Below are positions 29,204 through 38,804 of a DNA stretch of 64,000 nt, one piece after another. This DNA is from Ruminococcus sp. AF41-9 (GTDB lineage Bacteria; Bacillota; Clostridia; Lachnospirales; Lachnospiraceae), in NCBI RefSeq assembly GCF_003477525.1, contig NZ_QUDO01000001.1, positions 116,240 through 180,239 of the forward strand, given 5' to 3'. The notes beneath the pieces are model-generated. The model made no database searches. It was not told the origin of the DNA and was given only the letters and a program-made list of their open reading frames with translations. Both the position numbers and the translations under genes were made by a program. How positions within the stretch are numbered: position 1 is the stretch's first letter; every line of letters begins with the position of its first letter.

Positions 29204-30229
29204 ATGGATATGAAAGAAAGACTTCAGGAACTGGCTGAAGCAGCCAGAAAACGAATCGATGAATCTGAAGGCCTGGATAAACTGAATGAAGTACGTGTGG
29301 CATACCTTGGTAAAAAAGGTGAGCTGACAGCAATCTTAAAGAGCATGAAAGATGTTGCTCCGGAAGAACGTCCGAAGGTTGGACAGCTTGTAAATGAGAC
29401 AAGAACCAAAATTGAAGCGCTGCTTGATGAATCCAGACAGAGACTGGAAGAAGCAGTCCGTGAAGAGAAGATGAAACAGGAAGTCATCGATGTTACATTA
29501 CCTGCAAAGAAAGCGAAAATTGGCCACCGTCATCCGAATACCATCGCTCTGGAAGAAGTAGAGCGTATCTTCATTGGCATGGGATATGAAGTGGTAGAAG
29601 GACCGGAAGTAGAGTATGCAGATTATAACTTTACAAAACTGAACATCCCGGAGAACCATCCGGCACGTGATGAGCAGGATACCTTCTTTATCAATGATTC
29701 TATCCTTCTTCGTTCCCAGACTTCACCGGTTCAGGCACGTACGATGGAGAAAGGCAAACTGCCGATCCGTATGATCGCTCCGGGACGTGTATTCCGTTCT
29801 GATGAGGTGGATGCAACACATTCTCCTTCCTTCCACCAGATCGAGGGTCTTGTCATTGACAAAAATATTACGTTTGCAGACCTGAAGGGAACTTTACAGG
29901 AGTTTGCACAGGAATTATTCGGACCTGAGACAAAGACGAAATTCAGACCACATCATTTCCCGTTCACAGAACCAAGTGCAGAGGTTGATGTATCCTGCTT
30001 TAAATGCGGCGGTAAAGGATGCCGTTTCTGTAAAGGTTCCGGCTGGATTGAAATCCTCGGCTGTGGTATGGTTCACCCGAACGTATTAAGTATGTGCGGA
30101 ATCGATCCGGAAGAATACACAGGATTCGCATTCGGTGTGGGTCTTGAGCGTATCGCCCTTCTGAAATATGAGATCGATGACATGAGACTGCTTTATGAAA
30201 ATGACATCCGTTTCCTGAAACAGTTCTAA
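29204..30229 (+). CDS. pheS: Phenylalanine-tRNA ligase alpha subunit
   Basis: Catalytic subunit (341 aa) of the alpha2-beta2 Phe-tRNA synthetase. It has the N-terminal coiled-coil that binds tRNA-Phe (about 1-90) and the class II core with motif 2 ([15 protein letters not shown]) and motif 3 ([11 protein letters not shown]). The length is normal for bacterial PheS. It is controlled by the upstream T-box and followed by pheT after a 141-base gap that holds no clear terminator. An AAAGGAGAAAG ribosome site precedes the ATG. Confidence 0.95.
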   Translation: MDMKERLQELAEAARKRIDESEGLDKLNEVRVAYLGKKGELTAILKSMKDVAPEERPKVGQLVNETRTKIEALLDESRQRLEEAVREEKMKQEVIDVTLPAKKAKIGHRHPNTIALEEVERIFIGMGYEVVEGPEVEYADYNFTKLNIPENHPARDEQDTFFINDSILLRSQTSPVQARTMEKGKLPIRMIAPGRVFRSDEVDATHSPSFHQIEGLVIDKNITFADLKGTLQEFAQELFGPETKTKFRPHHFPFTEPSAEVDVSCFKCGGKGCRFCKGSGWIEILGCGMVHPNVLSMCGIDPEEYTGFAFGVGLERIALLKYEIDDMRLLYENDIRFLKQF

Positions 30230-30370
30230 ATCATATCAAACGGTATCGGAAATACAGTGTAGCTATTTACGACAGGTAACTTTCAGAATCTTTTTAAGAG
30301 GAGATTTCTGAAAAAGCTGCGGTGACTGAATAAATGTGATTGAATAAATATAAAAAGAGGATTAACAAAA

Positions 30371-32788
30371 ATGAATACTTCATTATCTTGGATTAAAATG
30401 TATGTGCCGGATCTTGACGTGACAGCACAGGAATATACAGATGCCATGACACTGACAGGAACAAAGGTGGAAGGCTTTGAAAAACTGGATGCAGATCTTG
30501 ACAAAATCGTGATCGGACAGATTGATAAGATCGAGAAACATCCGGATGCAGATAAACTGATCATCTGCCAGGTAAATATCGGAACAGAATCTGTACAGAT
30601 CGTTACCGGTGCCCCAAACGTAAAAGAAGGAGATAAGGTTCCGGTTGTTCTTGACGGCGGACGCGTAGCAGGCGGACATGACGGAAAGAAAACTCCGGGT
30701 GGAATTGAGATCAAAAAGGGAAAACTTCGTGGAATCGAATCCTGCGGTATGATGTGCTCCATCGAAGAACTCGGAAGCACAAGAGAAATGTATCCGGAAG
30801 CACCGGAATACGGAATCTACATTTTCCCGGAAGATGCGGTTGTAGGTGAAAGTGCGATCAAGGCACTTGGACTGGATGACGTTGTATTTGAATATGAGAT
30901 CACATCCAACCGTGTAGACTGCTACGGCGTACTGGGAATTGCAAGAGAAGCAGCAGCCACTTTCGGCAAAAAGTTCTGCCCTCCTGTTGTAGAGTGCAAA
31001 GGAAATGATGAGAAAGCATCTGACTATGTAAAGGTTACTGTAGAAGATCCTCAGCTCTGCCCGCGTTACTGCGCAAGAGTTGTAAAAAATGTAAAGATCG
31101 GACCGTCCCCGAAATGGATGCAGAGATGTCTGGCAGCCAACGGAATCCGCCCGATCAATAACCTTGTTGATATCACAAACTATGTAATGGAAGAATTTGG
31201 ACAGCCAATGCACGCCTATGATCTGGATACCATCACAGGGAAAGAGATTGTTGTACGCCGTGCAAAGAATGATGAGAAATTCGTGACACTTGACGGCCAG
31301 GAACGTACCATGGATGATCAGGTTCTGATGATCTGTGACGGTGAGAAGGCAGTCGGCATCGCCGGTATCATGGGTGGTGAGAACTCCATGATCACAGACA
31401 ATGTAAAGACAGTTCTTTTCGAAGCTGCATGCTTTGACGGAACAAACATCCGTCTTTCTTCCAAGAGAATCGGTCTGAGAACAGACGCTTCCGGTAAATT
31501 TGAGAAAGGTCTTGACCCGAACAATGCACAGGCAGCCATCGACAGAGCATGCCAGCTTATGGAAGAACTTGGCGTAGGTGAAGTTGTAGGCGGAATGGTA
31601 GATGTATGCAGTGAAGTCAGAGAGCCATCCAGAGTTCCGTTTAAACCGGAGAAGATCAACGCACTTCTGGGAACAGATCTGACACCGGAAGAAATGCTTG
31701 CATATCTTGCAAAAGTAGAGCTGACCTATGACAAAGAGACAAATGAGATCGTAGCTCCTACTTTCCGTCAGGATATTCATTATGTGGCAGATGTAGCAGA
31801 AGAAGTTGCCAGATTCTTCGGATATGACAAGATCCCGACAACCCTTCCGACAGGTGAAGCTACTACAGGTAAGCTTCCATTTAAACTCCGTATTGAATCT
31901 GTAGCACGTGATATTGCTGAATACTGCGGATTCTCTGAAGGAATGAGCTACTCTTTCGAGAGCCCGAAGGTATTTGACAAATTAAGACTTCCGGCTGACA
32001 GTGAACTTCGTCAGGGAATCGTGATCAGCAACCCTCTGGGAGAAGATTACAGTGTAATGAGAACCACAACCTTAAACGGTATGCTCAGCTCTCTTGCCAC
32101 AAACTACAACAGAAGAAATAAAGATGTTCGTCTCTATGAACTTGGAAATGTATATCGTCCGCATTCCCTGCCTCTGACAGAGCTTCCGGATGAGCGTATG
32201 CACTTCACACTTGGTATGTACGGAAACGGTGATTTCTTTGACATGAAGGGTGTCTGCGAAGAGTTCTTCGAGAAAGTCGGCATGAGAGATAAAATAGACT
32301 ATGATCCGAACAGCGGCAAGACTTACCTCCATCCGGGAAGACAGGCAAACATGATCTACGACGGTAAAGTGGTAGGATACCTTGGAGAGGTTCATCCTCT
32401 GGTAGCTGACACTTATGGAATCGGTGAGAAAGCATATGTGGCAGTGATCGATATCCTTACTGTTCTTGAATTTGCAAGCTTCAACCACAAATACACAGGA
32501 ATTGCCAAATATCCGGCAGTAACCCGTGACTTAAGTATGGTGGTTCCGAAAACAGTTCTTGCAGGACAGATTGAGCATATTCTGACACAGAGAGGCGGAA
32601 AGATTCTGGAGAGCTATCAGTTATTTGATATCTACGAAGGAAACCAGATCAAGGAAGGATACAAATCCATGGCTTATTCTCTGGTATTCCGTCATCATGA
32701 CAAGACTCTCGAAGAGAGCGAGATCACAGCAGCAATGAAGAAGATCTTAAATGGTCTGACTGACCTTGGAATCGAGCTGAGAAGTTAA
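30371..32788 (+). CDS. pheT: Phenylalanine-tRNA ligase beta subunit
   Basis: An 805-aa editing and structural subunit of Phe-tRNA synthetase. The N-terminal EMAP-like tRNA-binding domain (about 40-150) includes KIVIGQIDKIEKHPDADKL. The B3/B4 editing domain, the B5 domain with a metal-site motif, the catalytic-like core and the C-terminal FDX-ACB anticodon-binding domain follow in order. The length is typical (about 800). Its stop codon overlaps the ATG of the next gene by one base. Confidence 0.95.
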   Translation: MNTSLSWIKMYVPDLDVTAQEYTDAMTLTGTKVEGFEKLDADLDKIVIGQIDKIEKHPDADKLIICQVNIGTESVQIVTGAPNVKEGDKVPVVLDGGRVAGGHDGKKTPGGIEIKKGKLRGIESCGMMCSIEELGSTREMYPEAPEYGIYIFPEDAVVGESAIKALGLDDVVFEYEITSNRVDCYGVLGIAREAAATFGKKFCPPVVECKGNDEKASDYVKVTVEDPQLCPRYCARVVKNVKIGPSPKWMQRCLAANGIRPINNLVDITNYVMEEFGQPMHAYDLDTITGKEIVVRRAKNDEKFVTLDGQERTMDDQVLMICDGEKAVGIAGIMGGENSMITDNVKTVLFEAACFDGTNIRLSSKRIGLRTDASGKFEKGLDPNNAQAAIDRACQLMEELGVGEVVGGMVDVCSEVREPSRVPFKPEKINALLGTDLTPEEMLAYLAKVELTYDKETNEIVAPTFRQDIHYVADVAEEVARFFGYDKIPTTLPTGEATTGKLPFKLRIESVARDIAEYCGFSEGMSYSFESPKVFDKLRLPADSELRQGIVISNPLGEDYSVMRTTTLNGMLSSLATNYNRRNKDVRLYELGNVYRPHSLPLTELPDERMHFTLGMYGNGDFFDMKGVCEEFFEKVGMRDKIDYDPNSGKTYLHPGRQANMIYDGKVVGYLGEVHPLVADTYGIGEKAYVAVIDILTVLEFASFNHKYTGIAKYPAVTRDLSMVVPKTVLAGQIEHILTQRGGKILESYQLFDIYEGNQIKEGYKSMAYSLVFRHHDKTLEESEITAAMKKILNGLTDLGIELRS

Positions 32789-33396
32789 TGTTGCTTTATG
32801 TATTAAGACATGGGGTGACCCGGTGGAATAAGCTGAAGAAGGTGCAGGGGACAATGGATATTCCCCTTGCGCCGGAAGGCATTGAACTTGCCGAAAAGAC
32901 CGGGAAAGCATTAAGGGATGTCCCGTTTGATATCTGTTTTACCAGTCCTCTGACAAGGGCAAGGCAGACAGCACAGTGTGTACTTGGAGACAGGGAGATT
33001 CCTGTGATCGAAGATAAGCGGATCCAGGAGATTGACTTCGGAGTTCTGGAAGGAACTCAGTTTAAAGATGCGCAGGGAAAGATAGTCAGCCGCGAAATGG
33101 AGATCTTTTTCGAAGATCCGCTGAATTTTAAAAGACCGGAAAACGGAGAAAATATTTCCGATATCCTGAAACGTACCAGAGAATTCTGGATCGAGAAAAC
33201 AACAGATCCTGCACTGGCTGACAAAACAGTCCTTGTTTCTTCTCACGGATGTGCAGTGCGTGCTCTGCTCCAGAATATCTATCAGGATCCGGCGCACTTC
33301 TGGCATGGATGTGTACCGCCCAACTGCAGTATTAATCTGGTAGAAGTAAAGGATGGAAAGATACGTCTTCTGGAAGAAGATAAGGTTTATTCCTGA
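32788..33396 (+). CDS. Histidine phosphatase (phosphoglycerate mutase-like)
   Basis: A 202-aa enzyme of the histidine phosphatase branch, with the phospho-acceptor in RHG (residues 7-9), a second active-site Arg in TSPLTRARQTA, and a SHGCAVRAL segment carrying the second His. It hydrolyses a small phosphate ester; the substrate cannot be assigned, and cofactor-dependent mutase or cobalamin phosphatase (CobC-like) activity is not excluded. The start overlaps the pheT stop (TAATG), so translation should be coupled. Confidence 0.82.
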   Translation: MLLYVLRHGVTRWNKLKKVQGTMDIPLAPEGIELAEKTGKALRDVPFDICFTSPLTRARQTAQCVLGDREIPVIEDKRIQEIDFGVLEGTQFKDAQGKIVSREMEIFFEDPLNFKRPENGENISDILKRTREFWIEKTTDPALADKTVLVSSHGCAVRALLQNIYQDPAHFWHGCVPPNCSINLVEVKDGKIRLLEEDKVYS

Positions 33397-33731
33397 TCAG
33401 ATGGTATTTTTTTCGGAGATTTGACAGGAAAAGTACCTTAAAAATATAAAAAAACATAAAAAGAAGTCCGGAAGAGATTTGTGTGCTGATGCAGATTTTT
33501 TCCGGATTTGTTATTACCGGGCATGTGAGGGGAGATTTAACTGAATCAGGCAGACAGGGAAGCGGACTGCAAGTTACTGAGAACGGAGCGAACAGTAACG
33601 ACTGCAATATTCACTTTGGAAGAACACAGGAATTTCACTTGTAGATGATATAGTATTGTGATATGATAAACAAAAAAGGTAATTGTCTGTAATTTTATGC
33701 AAATTTTGCAAATAACCACAGGAGGTGTATT
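33397..33731 (+). other. Intergenic region with a repeat and a weak terminator-like hairpin
   Basis: AATCCGGAA-like arms at about 33464-33512 could form a weak terminator after the phosphatase. A palindrome GTTACTG/CAGTAAC (33573-33599) is flanked by direct GACTGCAA repeats (33565-33572 and 33600-33607). A TATGATA -10-like site lies near 33662. An AGGAGGTG ribosome site precedes the next gene. Confidence 0.4.
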
Positions 33732-35383
33732 ATGGGCAAAAGAATTATGAACGTACTGGCTTTCCTGGCAGTTCTTGGAGGCAGTGTTGCCTTGACCATT
33801 ATTACCGGAAGAGGATCTGTCAGTACAATGGTTTACAACTTTGCATTTCTGGCGGTGATGGCTGTGATCTATCTCGTGGGAATGCTGCTTGGAATGTTCC
33901 GGGTGGACGGAATCACGCAGGCACTGCAGAGAGGAACCGAGGAACTGACCGGTATTTTCAGAACACCGGGAAAAGTAAAAAATGAGAGTCTGGCATATCT
34001 GAAAGGCATTTTTGACCACAGATATCTGGATGAGAAAATGGACAGCTTTGTCAGCAGTATGGAGAATACACAGGAAGGAATCGGAGATATCGAGGAATAT
34101 ATCAATGAAGATGAGATTGACCTTCATGTACATAAAAAACTTCTCGAAATGGCTCCGGATATTTTTACCAGCCTGGGTATTCTGGGAACTTTTGTAGGTC
34201 TTGTATGGGGCCTGAAGAATTTTGAGCCATCCAGTTATGAGACAATGACAACTTCTGTTTCCACACTTCTGGACGGTATCAAGGTAGCATCCTTACTTCT
34301 ATTTACGGAATCGCTTTTGCACTGATCTACAGTTCCGGAATGAAGAGCATTTATGCGGGAATGAATGAGAAGCTTCAGGGCTTTCTGGAGAAATTTCATA
34401 TCTATGTACTGCCGACAGCGGAAAATGAATCCCGCAATCTGATGGTTGCCAGCCAGAAGCTTCAGACAAAAGCCATGAAGCAGATGGCGGAACAGCTTTC
34501 CACACAGATGGCAGAGAGTTTCGAGAAGGCGATCACTCCGACATTCCAGAAGATGAATGAGTCTCTGGATGTTCTGACGGAATCTGTCACCAGATGCCAG
34601 CAGGATGCAATTCAGGAGATTTTGCGTTCCTTTATGAGAGAGATGAACAGCTCGTTTAAAATGCAGTTCAAAGATTTTAATGAGGCACTGGAACAGCTTA
34701 AAAAGGCGCAGAGAGACACAACTGATTATACAACAACTCTGTATCAGACCATGAGTGAGCAGTTAAATGACTCCTATGTGAAGCAGAATGAAGCCATGAA
34801 AGAGCTGGTCAATGAGCTTGGAAATGTGCAGGGACGTTATATGTCCACTGCCACAAGGATCACACAGGATAATCAGGAAATTCAGAAAATGCAGCAGCAG
34901 GATTACCAGCGAATTGCAGATTATCTGAAAGAGTCCGAAAAAACTTCAGCCAAATTCTGGGTTGCCTGCAATCAGACCATGCAGAAATACGTGGAAAGTG
35001 CAACTGCAGGAATGGAAAAAGTATCTGCCGCAAACCAGGCAAGCGAAGAAGTGCTGAAAGCCAACAGACAGGTGGTAGAAGAGCTGAATGCGAAACTGGA
35101 AGAGTTTGTTTCTTATCAGAAAGTAACCTGCCAGACAATGGAAGAGGTGCGCAGGCTGTTTGCGGATATTTCTGTGGAAAAAGAGGACAGCAACATTTAT
35201 CTGTCTTCCGGCAGAGGAAACCAGACAGCAGCCGTGCAGACACAGAAAGAGTCCATGGAAGAAGTGCGCAGACTTCTGGAAGAACAGGGAGAACGTCAGG
35301 AAGCACTCCTTGAGGAAATGAACAAGAATATGAAAGGAATTTCCAGAAACACACAGAAAGGGAAATTTGGCTTATTCAGATAA
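33732..35383 (+). pseudogene. MotA/TolQ/ExbB-type proton channel protein with long coiled-coil tail, split by a one-base deletion
   Basis: One T is missing near 34290; restoring it (GCA TTC CTT) gives about 550 aa. Two transmembrane helices lie near residues 7-25 and 33-55. A MotA/TolQ-like pair follows near 150-210, with TSLGILGTFVGLVWGL before the break and TSIYGIAFAL after it. The rest (about 215-550) is a long cytoplasmic coiled-coil rich in Gln, Glu, Lys and Met. This shape, with an OmpA/MotB-like partner just downstream, resembles the ZorA-ZorB motor of Zorya defence, but the Zorya effectors are absent. Confidence 0.75.
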
Positions 35384-35398
35384 GAAAAGGAGAGAACT

Positions 35399-36436
35399 AT
35401 GCGCAAAAAAAAGAAATCAGAAGACAGCGGATTTAATGTCTGGCGTTCTTATTCTGATATGATGGCCGGTGTACTGCTCCTTTTTGTACTGATCATGTGC
35501 GTTACGCTTTTTCAGGCACAGAAAAGTTATGATGAAAGCATCAAAGAGCGGGACGATAAAATTGCGCTCCAGGAACAGTATACAGCAGAAATCCTGGCGC
35601 AGCAGAGTGAACTGGATGAAAAAGACAGCCAGCTCAGTTCTCAGGATGAACAGCTTGACAAACAGAAAAAACTTCTCGCTGAACTGGCTGCACAGTTAAA
35701 AGAACAGCAGGCGACACTGGATCAGCAGCAGTCTGATCTGGATGAGAAAACTTCCCTGCTTGCCACACAGCAGCAGAAGATCGACAATATCATCGGTGTC
35801 AAGGCGGATGTTATCGAGGCATTGCAGAAAGAATTTGCCAAGAATAATGTGAGCGTGGATATTGATTCCCAGACAGGTGCCCTGACTTTAAATGCCAGTG
35901 TCCTGTTCGACTATGACAAGGCAGAGCTTACAGATGCAGGAAAACAGGAACTTGCAGAAATCCTGCCTATTTACTGTAAAGTTCTTTTGCAGGATGATTA
36001 TAAAAAATATCTGGCAGAGATCATCATAGACGGATATACAGATACAGATGGTGATTATTATTATAACCTGGAACTTTCTCAGAAACGTTCTCTGGCAGTA
36101 GCAGAATATCTGACAGAGATCAGAGAGAATTTCCTGAATGCGGATCAGATTTCCGACCTTCAGGAGTATCTGACCGTCAATGGACATTCCATGGCAAATC
36201 CGGTTCTGGATGCAGATGGAAATGTGGATAAAGACGCTTCCAGACGAGTTGAAGTAAAATTCCGTCTGAAAGACGATGAAATGATCGATGAACTGAATCA
36301 GATCATGAGTGCGGAAACCAGTTCTTCTGACAGCTCAGACAACACAGCAGATGCTGCTGAGGAAAAGAGTGTTTCAGACGATACAGGCAGCACTTCCAAA
36401 AGCAGTAAGAGCAGTAAAAAGAGCAGCAGCAACTAA
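35399..36436 (+). CDS. OmpA/MotB-family peptidoglycan-binding protein, partner of the MotA-like protein
   Basis: A 345-aa single-span protein. A short cytoplasmic start is followed by Asp20 just before the transmembrane helix (about 21-39), matching the proton-carrying Asp of MotB/ZorB. A Gln/Glu/Lys-rich coiled coil follows (about 45-140), then an OmpA C-terminal domain (about 160-300) with LFDYDKAELT and NLELSQKRSLAVAEYL, which binds peptidoglycan. The tail is Ser/Asp/Lys-rich and of low complexity. The gene starts 15 bases after its MotA-like partner behind AAAGGAGAG, so they form one operon and probably one complex. Confidence 0.82.
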   Translation: MRKKKKSEDSGFNVWRSYSDMMAGVLLLFVLIMCVTLFQAQKSYDESIKERDDKIALQEQYTAEILAQQSELDEKDSQLSSQDEQLDKQKKLLAELAAQLKEQQATLDQQQSDLDEKTSLLATQQQKIDNIIGVKADVIEALQKEFAKNNVSVDIDSQTGALTLNASVLFDYDKAELTDAGKQELAEILPIYCKVLLQDDYKKYLAEIIIDGYTDTDGDYYYNLELSQKRSLAVAEYLTEIRENFLNADQISDLQEYLTVNGHSMANPVLDADGNVDKDASRRVEVKFRLKDDEMIDELNQIMSAETSSSDSSDNTADAAEEKSVSDDTGSTSKSSKSSKKSSSN

Positions 36437-36447
36437 AAGTATTGCAG

Positions 36448-36491
36448 AAACAGACCACAGGTTCCGTCCGGGAACTTCATGGTCTGTTTTT
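36448..36491 (+). terminator. Terminator of the MotA/MotB-like operon
   Basis: AAACAGACCA (36448-36457) pairs with TGGTCTGTTT (36480-36489), with an inner GTTCC/GGAAC stem and a U run. Confidence 0.8.
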
Positions 36492-36714
36492 GCACTGCTA
36501 ACGATTAATTTTACCAATATGCGGATTTACAGAGAAAAATTTAAAAAAATGTGGTATGATAAACAGGTGTGTACATGAACCATGAAATAACTACCTTCTT
36601 TCCGGAATGGATTGTTTTGGAGAGCAGTTATTTTCCTGCTGTTTTCTGACAGAACAGTAAGTGATTTGATTCATCTGTACCAGAACATAAGAGGAAAAAG
36701 GAGAGAATTCAGTC

Positions 36715-37590
36715 ATGTCTTTAAAAATCGGAAGAAATGATCCATGCTGGTGTGGAAGTGGAAAGAAATATAAAAAATGCCATGAGGCATTTGATGAAAA
36801 GATGGAAATGATGAAGCAGAAAGGATATGCAGTGGTTGATCGCAGCCTGATCAAAACTCCGGAACAGATTGAAAAGATCAAAGAAAGCTGTAAGATCAAT
36901 ATCGCAGTTCTTGATTATGTGGCAGAGCATATCCGCCCGGGAATCTCCACAGAAGAAATTGACCGCTGGGTACATGAGGAAACTGTGCGCCACGGAGGAA
37001 TCCCGGCACCTCTGAACTATGAAGGATTTCCAAAGAGTGTATGCACTTCCATCAATGATGTTGTGTGCCATGGAATCCCGAATGAAGATGAAATCCTGAA
37101 AGAGGGAGATATTATCAATGTGGATGTTTCCACCATCTATAATGGATATTATTCAGACTCTTCCAGAATGTTCTGCATTGGAAAAGTAAGCCCTGAAAAA
37201 GAGAAACTGGTCAAAGTTACCAAAGAATGCATAGAGATTGGTATTTCCAAAGTAGTGCCGTGGACTCCGATCGGAAACATGGGAAGTGCCGTTCATCAGC
37301 ATGCGGTAGAGAACGGATACTCTGTAGTCAGAGAAATCGGCGGACATGGAGTCGGCCTTGAATTCCATGAAGATCCATGGGTAAGCTATGTTTCAGAAGA
37401 AAATACAGGCGTTCTCATGGTACCGGGCATGATGTTTACCATAGAGCCGATGGTCAATATGGGAAGCGATGAGATTTATACAGATGAGATCGATGACTGG
37501 ACCGTCCGCACAGATGATGGACTGCCGTCTGCACAGTGGGAAGTAACCGTACTGGTGACAGAAACCGGCTGTGAAGTGATCTGCTGGTAA
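36715..37590 (+). CDS. map: Methionine aminopeptidase type I with SEC-C zinc motif
   Basis: Removes N-terminal Met from new proteins. This 291-aa form has an N-terminal SEC-C zinc motif (Cys11, Cys13, Cys22, His23) that may dock it at the ribosome, then the pita-bread catalytic domain. The di-metal ligands are visible as Asp in IINVDVS, Asp in YYSDSSR, His in GGHGVG, Glu in MFTIEPM, and the late Glu in QWEVTVLV. It is about 40 residues longer than plain MetAP because of the zinc motif. An AAAAGGAGAG ribosome site precedes the ATG. Confidence 0.92.
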   Translation: MSLKIGRNDPCWCGSGKKYKKCHEAFDEKMEMMKQKGYAVVDRSLIKTPEQIEKIKESCKINIAVLDYVAEHIRPGISTEEIDRWVHEETVRHGGIPAPLNYEGFPKSVCTSINDVVCHGIPNEDEILKEGDIINVDVSTIYNGYYSDSSRMFCIGKVSPEKEKLVKVTKECIEIGISKVVPWTPIGNMGSAVHQHAVENGYSVVREIGGHGVGLEFHEDPWVSYVSEENTGVLMVPGMMFTIEPMVNMGSDEIYTDEIDDWTVRTDDGLPSAQWEVTVLVTETGCEVICW

Positions 37591-37662
37591 GTGCCTGTTC
37601 AGAAATCAGCCGGACTGAATAAAAATCCGGCAAAAACAGAATGCAAAGAATTGAAAAAACTC

Positions 37663-37691
37663 TTGCATTGTGTCAAAACATATAGTATAAT
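37663..37691 (+). promoter_or_regulatory. Promoter of rplS
   Basis: TTGCAT (37663-37668), 17-base spacer, TATAAT (37686-37691). The 75-nt leader (about 37698-37772) may hold an L19 autoregulatory stem (GATGG..CCATC-like arms), but I cannot prove it. Confidence 0.7.
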
Positions 37692-37772
37692 CACTACTGT
37701 TGTGAAAAAAAGATGGTCCTCTGTTACGCGATAAGTATTAAGAACATCCATTTAAGAATAGGAGAGAATGAA

Positions 37773-38120
37773 ATGAACGAAATTATCAAAAACATCGAAG
37801 CAGCTCAGTTAAAAGCTGAAGTACCGGCATTCAACACAGGTGATACTGTAAGAGTACACGCGCTGATCAAAGAAGGAAACCGTGAACGTGTTCAGGTATT
37901 TGAAGGAACAGTTCTTAAGAAACAGGGTGGAAGCAACAGAGCTACATTCACAGTAAGAAAGAGCTCTAACGGAGTAGGCGTTGAGAAAACATGGCCGCTT
38001 CATTCCCCACATGTTGTTAAAGTAGAAGTAATCCGTCGTGGTAAAGTACGTCGTGCAAAACTGAACTACTTAAGAGACCGTGTAGGTAAAGCTGCAAAGG
38101 TGAAAGAGCTTGTTAAATAA
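37773..38120 (+). CDS. rplS: Ribosomal protein L19
   Basis: A 115-aa component of the large ribosomal subunit at the subunit interface. It has the family core [16 protein letters not shown], the strand [13 protein letters not shown], the basic segment [10 protein letters not shown], and [16 protein letters not shown] at the end. The ATG at 37773 has GGAGAG seven bases upstream and gives the usual length; an in-frame start 20 codons earlier has no ribosome site. It is an abundant ribosomal gene with its own promoter and terminator. Confidence 0.95.
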   Translation: MNEIIKNIEAAQLKAEVPAFNTGDTVRVHALIKEGNRERVQVFEGTVLKKQGGSNRATFTVRKSSNGVGVEKTWPLHSPHVVKVEVIRRGKVRRAKLNYLRDRVGKAAKVKELVK

Positions 38121-38140
38121 TTTCATGAATTTTAGAGGAA

Positions 38141-38172
38141 GGGACAATAACTTGTGTATTGTCCCTCTTTTT
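38141..38172 (+). terminator. Terminator after rplS
   Basis: GGGACAATA (38141-38149) pairs with TATTGTCCC (38157-38165), followed by a CTCTTTTT tract. It separates rplS from the lepB-like gene. Confidence 0.8.
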
Positions 38173-38192
38173 CCATCTGTCAGGAGATTTGA

Positions 38193-38798
38193 ATGAATAT
38201 AAAAAAATGGAAAGACTCCCCGGGGATACAGGGAACAAAGGAGAAACTGGAAACCAGGCTGGAGGACCAGAAATTAAGGGGTATCCTCACCTGGATTTTT
38301 GAGATTGCAGTGGCTCTGGTGTTTGCTGCCCTGGTTGGAATTTTTATGTTTCAGTCAGTGACCATACAGGAGAGTGCAATGGAACCTACTCTGTCCGTCG
38401 GGGATCGTTTTTTTGTCAATCGTGTGGTCTATAAATTTTCTTCTCCGAAAAGAGGAGATCTGATCGTTTTTAAGACCAGCGGAAGCGATGATGCGGCACT
38501 TCATATCAGCCGTGTGATCGGACTGCCGGGAGAAACCATACAGATTTCCGATGGGAAAGTCCTGATCAACGGAGAGGTTTATGAAGAAAACGGGAATTTT
38601 CCGGACATCAGTAACGGAGGGCTGGCAGCGGATTCTGTTTCACTGGAGAGCGGAGAGTATTTTGTTCTCGGAGACAACAGAAATAACAGTGAGGACAGCC
38701 GTTACGGAGATATTGGAAATATAAACAGGAAATATATCGTGGGAAAATTATGGTTTACCATTTCACCCAGAGAAAAAACAGGATTTTTGAAAGGTTAG
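38193..38798 (+). CDS. Signal peptidase I-like protein with degenerate active site
   Basis: A 201-aa S26-family membrane protein with one anchor helix (about 33-53) and the family boxes: MEPTL (63-67), PKRGDLIVF (85-93), the IGLPGE box (about 109-114) and GDNRNNSEDSR. In signal peptidase I the nucleophile is the Ser directly before Met-x-Pro-Thr; here that position is Ala62 (Ser61 is one residue too early). The catalytic Lys normally before Arg in the IGLPG box is Ser (HISRVIG). Both catalytic residues are missing although the rest of the fold is intact, so cleavage activity is doubtful. It precedes rbgA by 6 bases. Confidence 0.8.
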   Translation: MNIKKWKDSPGIQGTKEKLETRLEDQKLRGILTWIFEIAVALVFAALVGIFMFQSVTIQESAMEPTLSVGDRFFVNRVVYKFSSPKRGDLIVFKTSGSDDAALHISRVIGLPGETIQISDGKVLINGEVYEENGNFPDISNGGLAADSVSLESGEYFVLGDNRNNSEDSRYGDIGNINRKYIVGKLWFTISPREKTGFLKG

Positions 38799-38804
38799 GT
38801 ATTT

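Noticed and set aside
30383..31780. 465-codon open frame antisense to pheT
   Set aside because: Opposite a complete conserved gene, low-complexity composition typical of antisense frames, no motif.
33732..36436. Complete Zorya defence system
   Set aside because: Only a ZorAB-like pair is present; no ZorC, ZorD or ZorE-like gene lies beside it.
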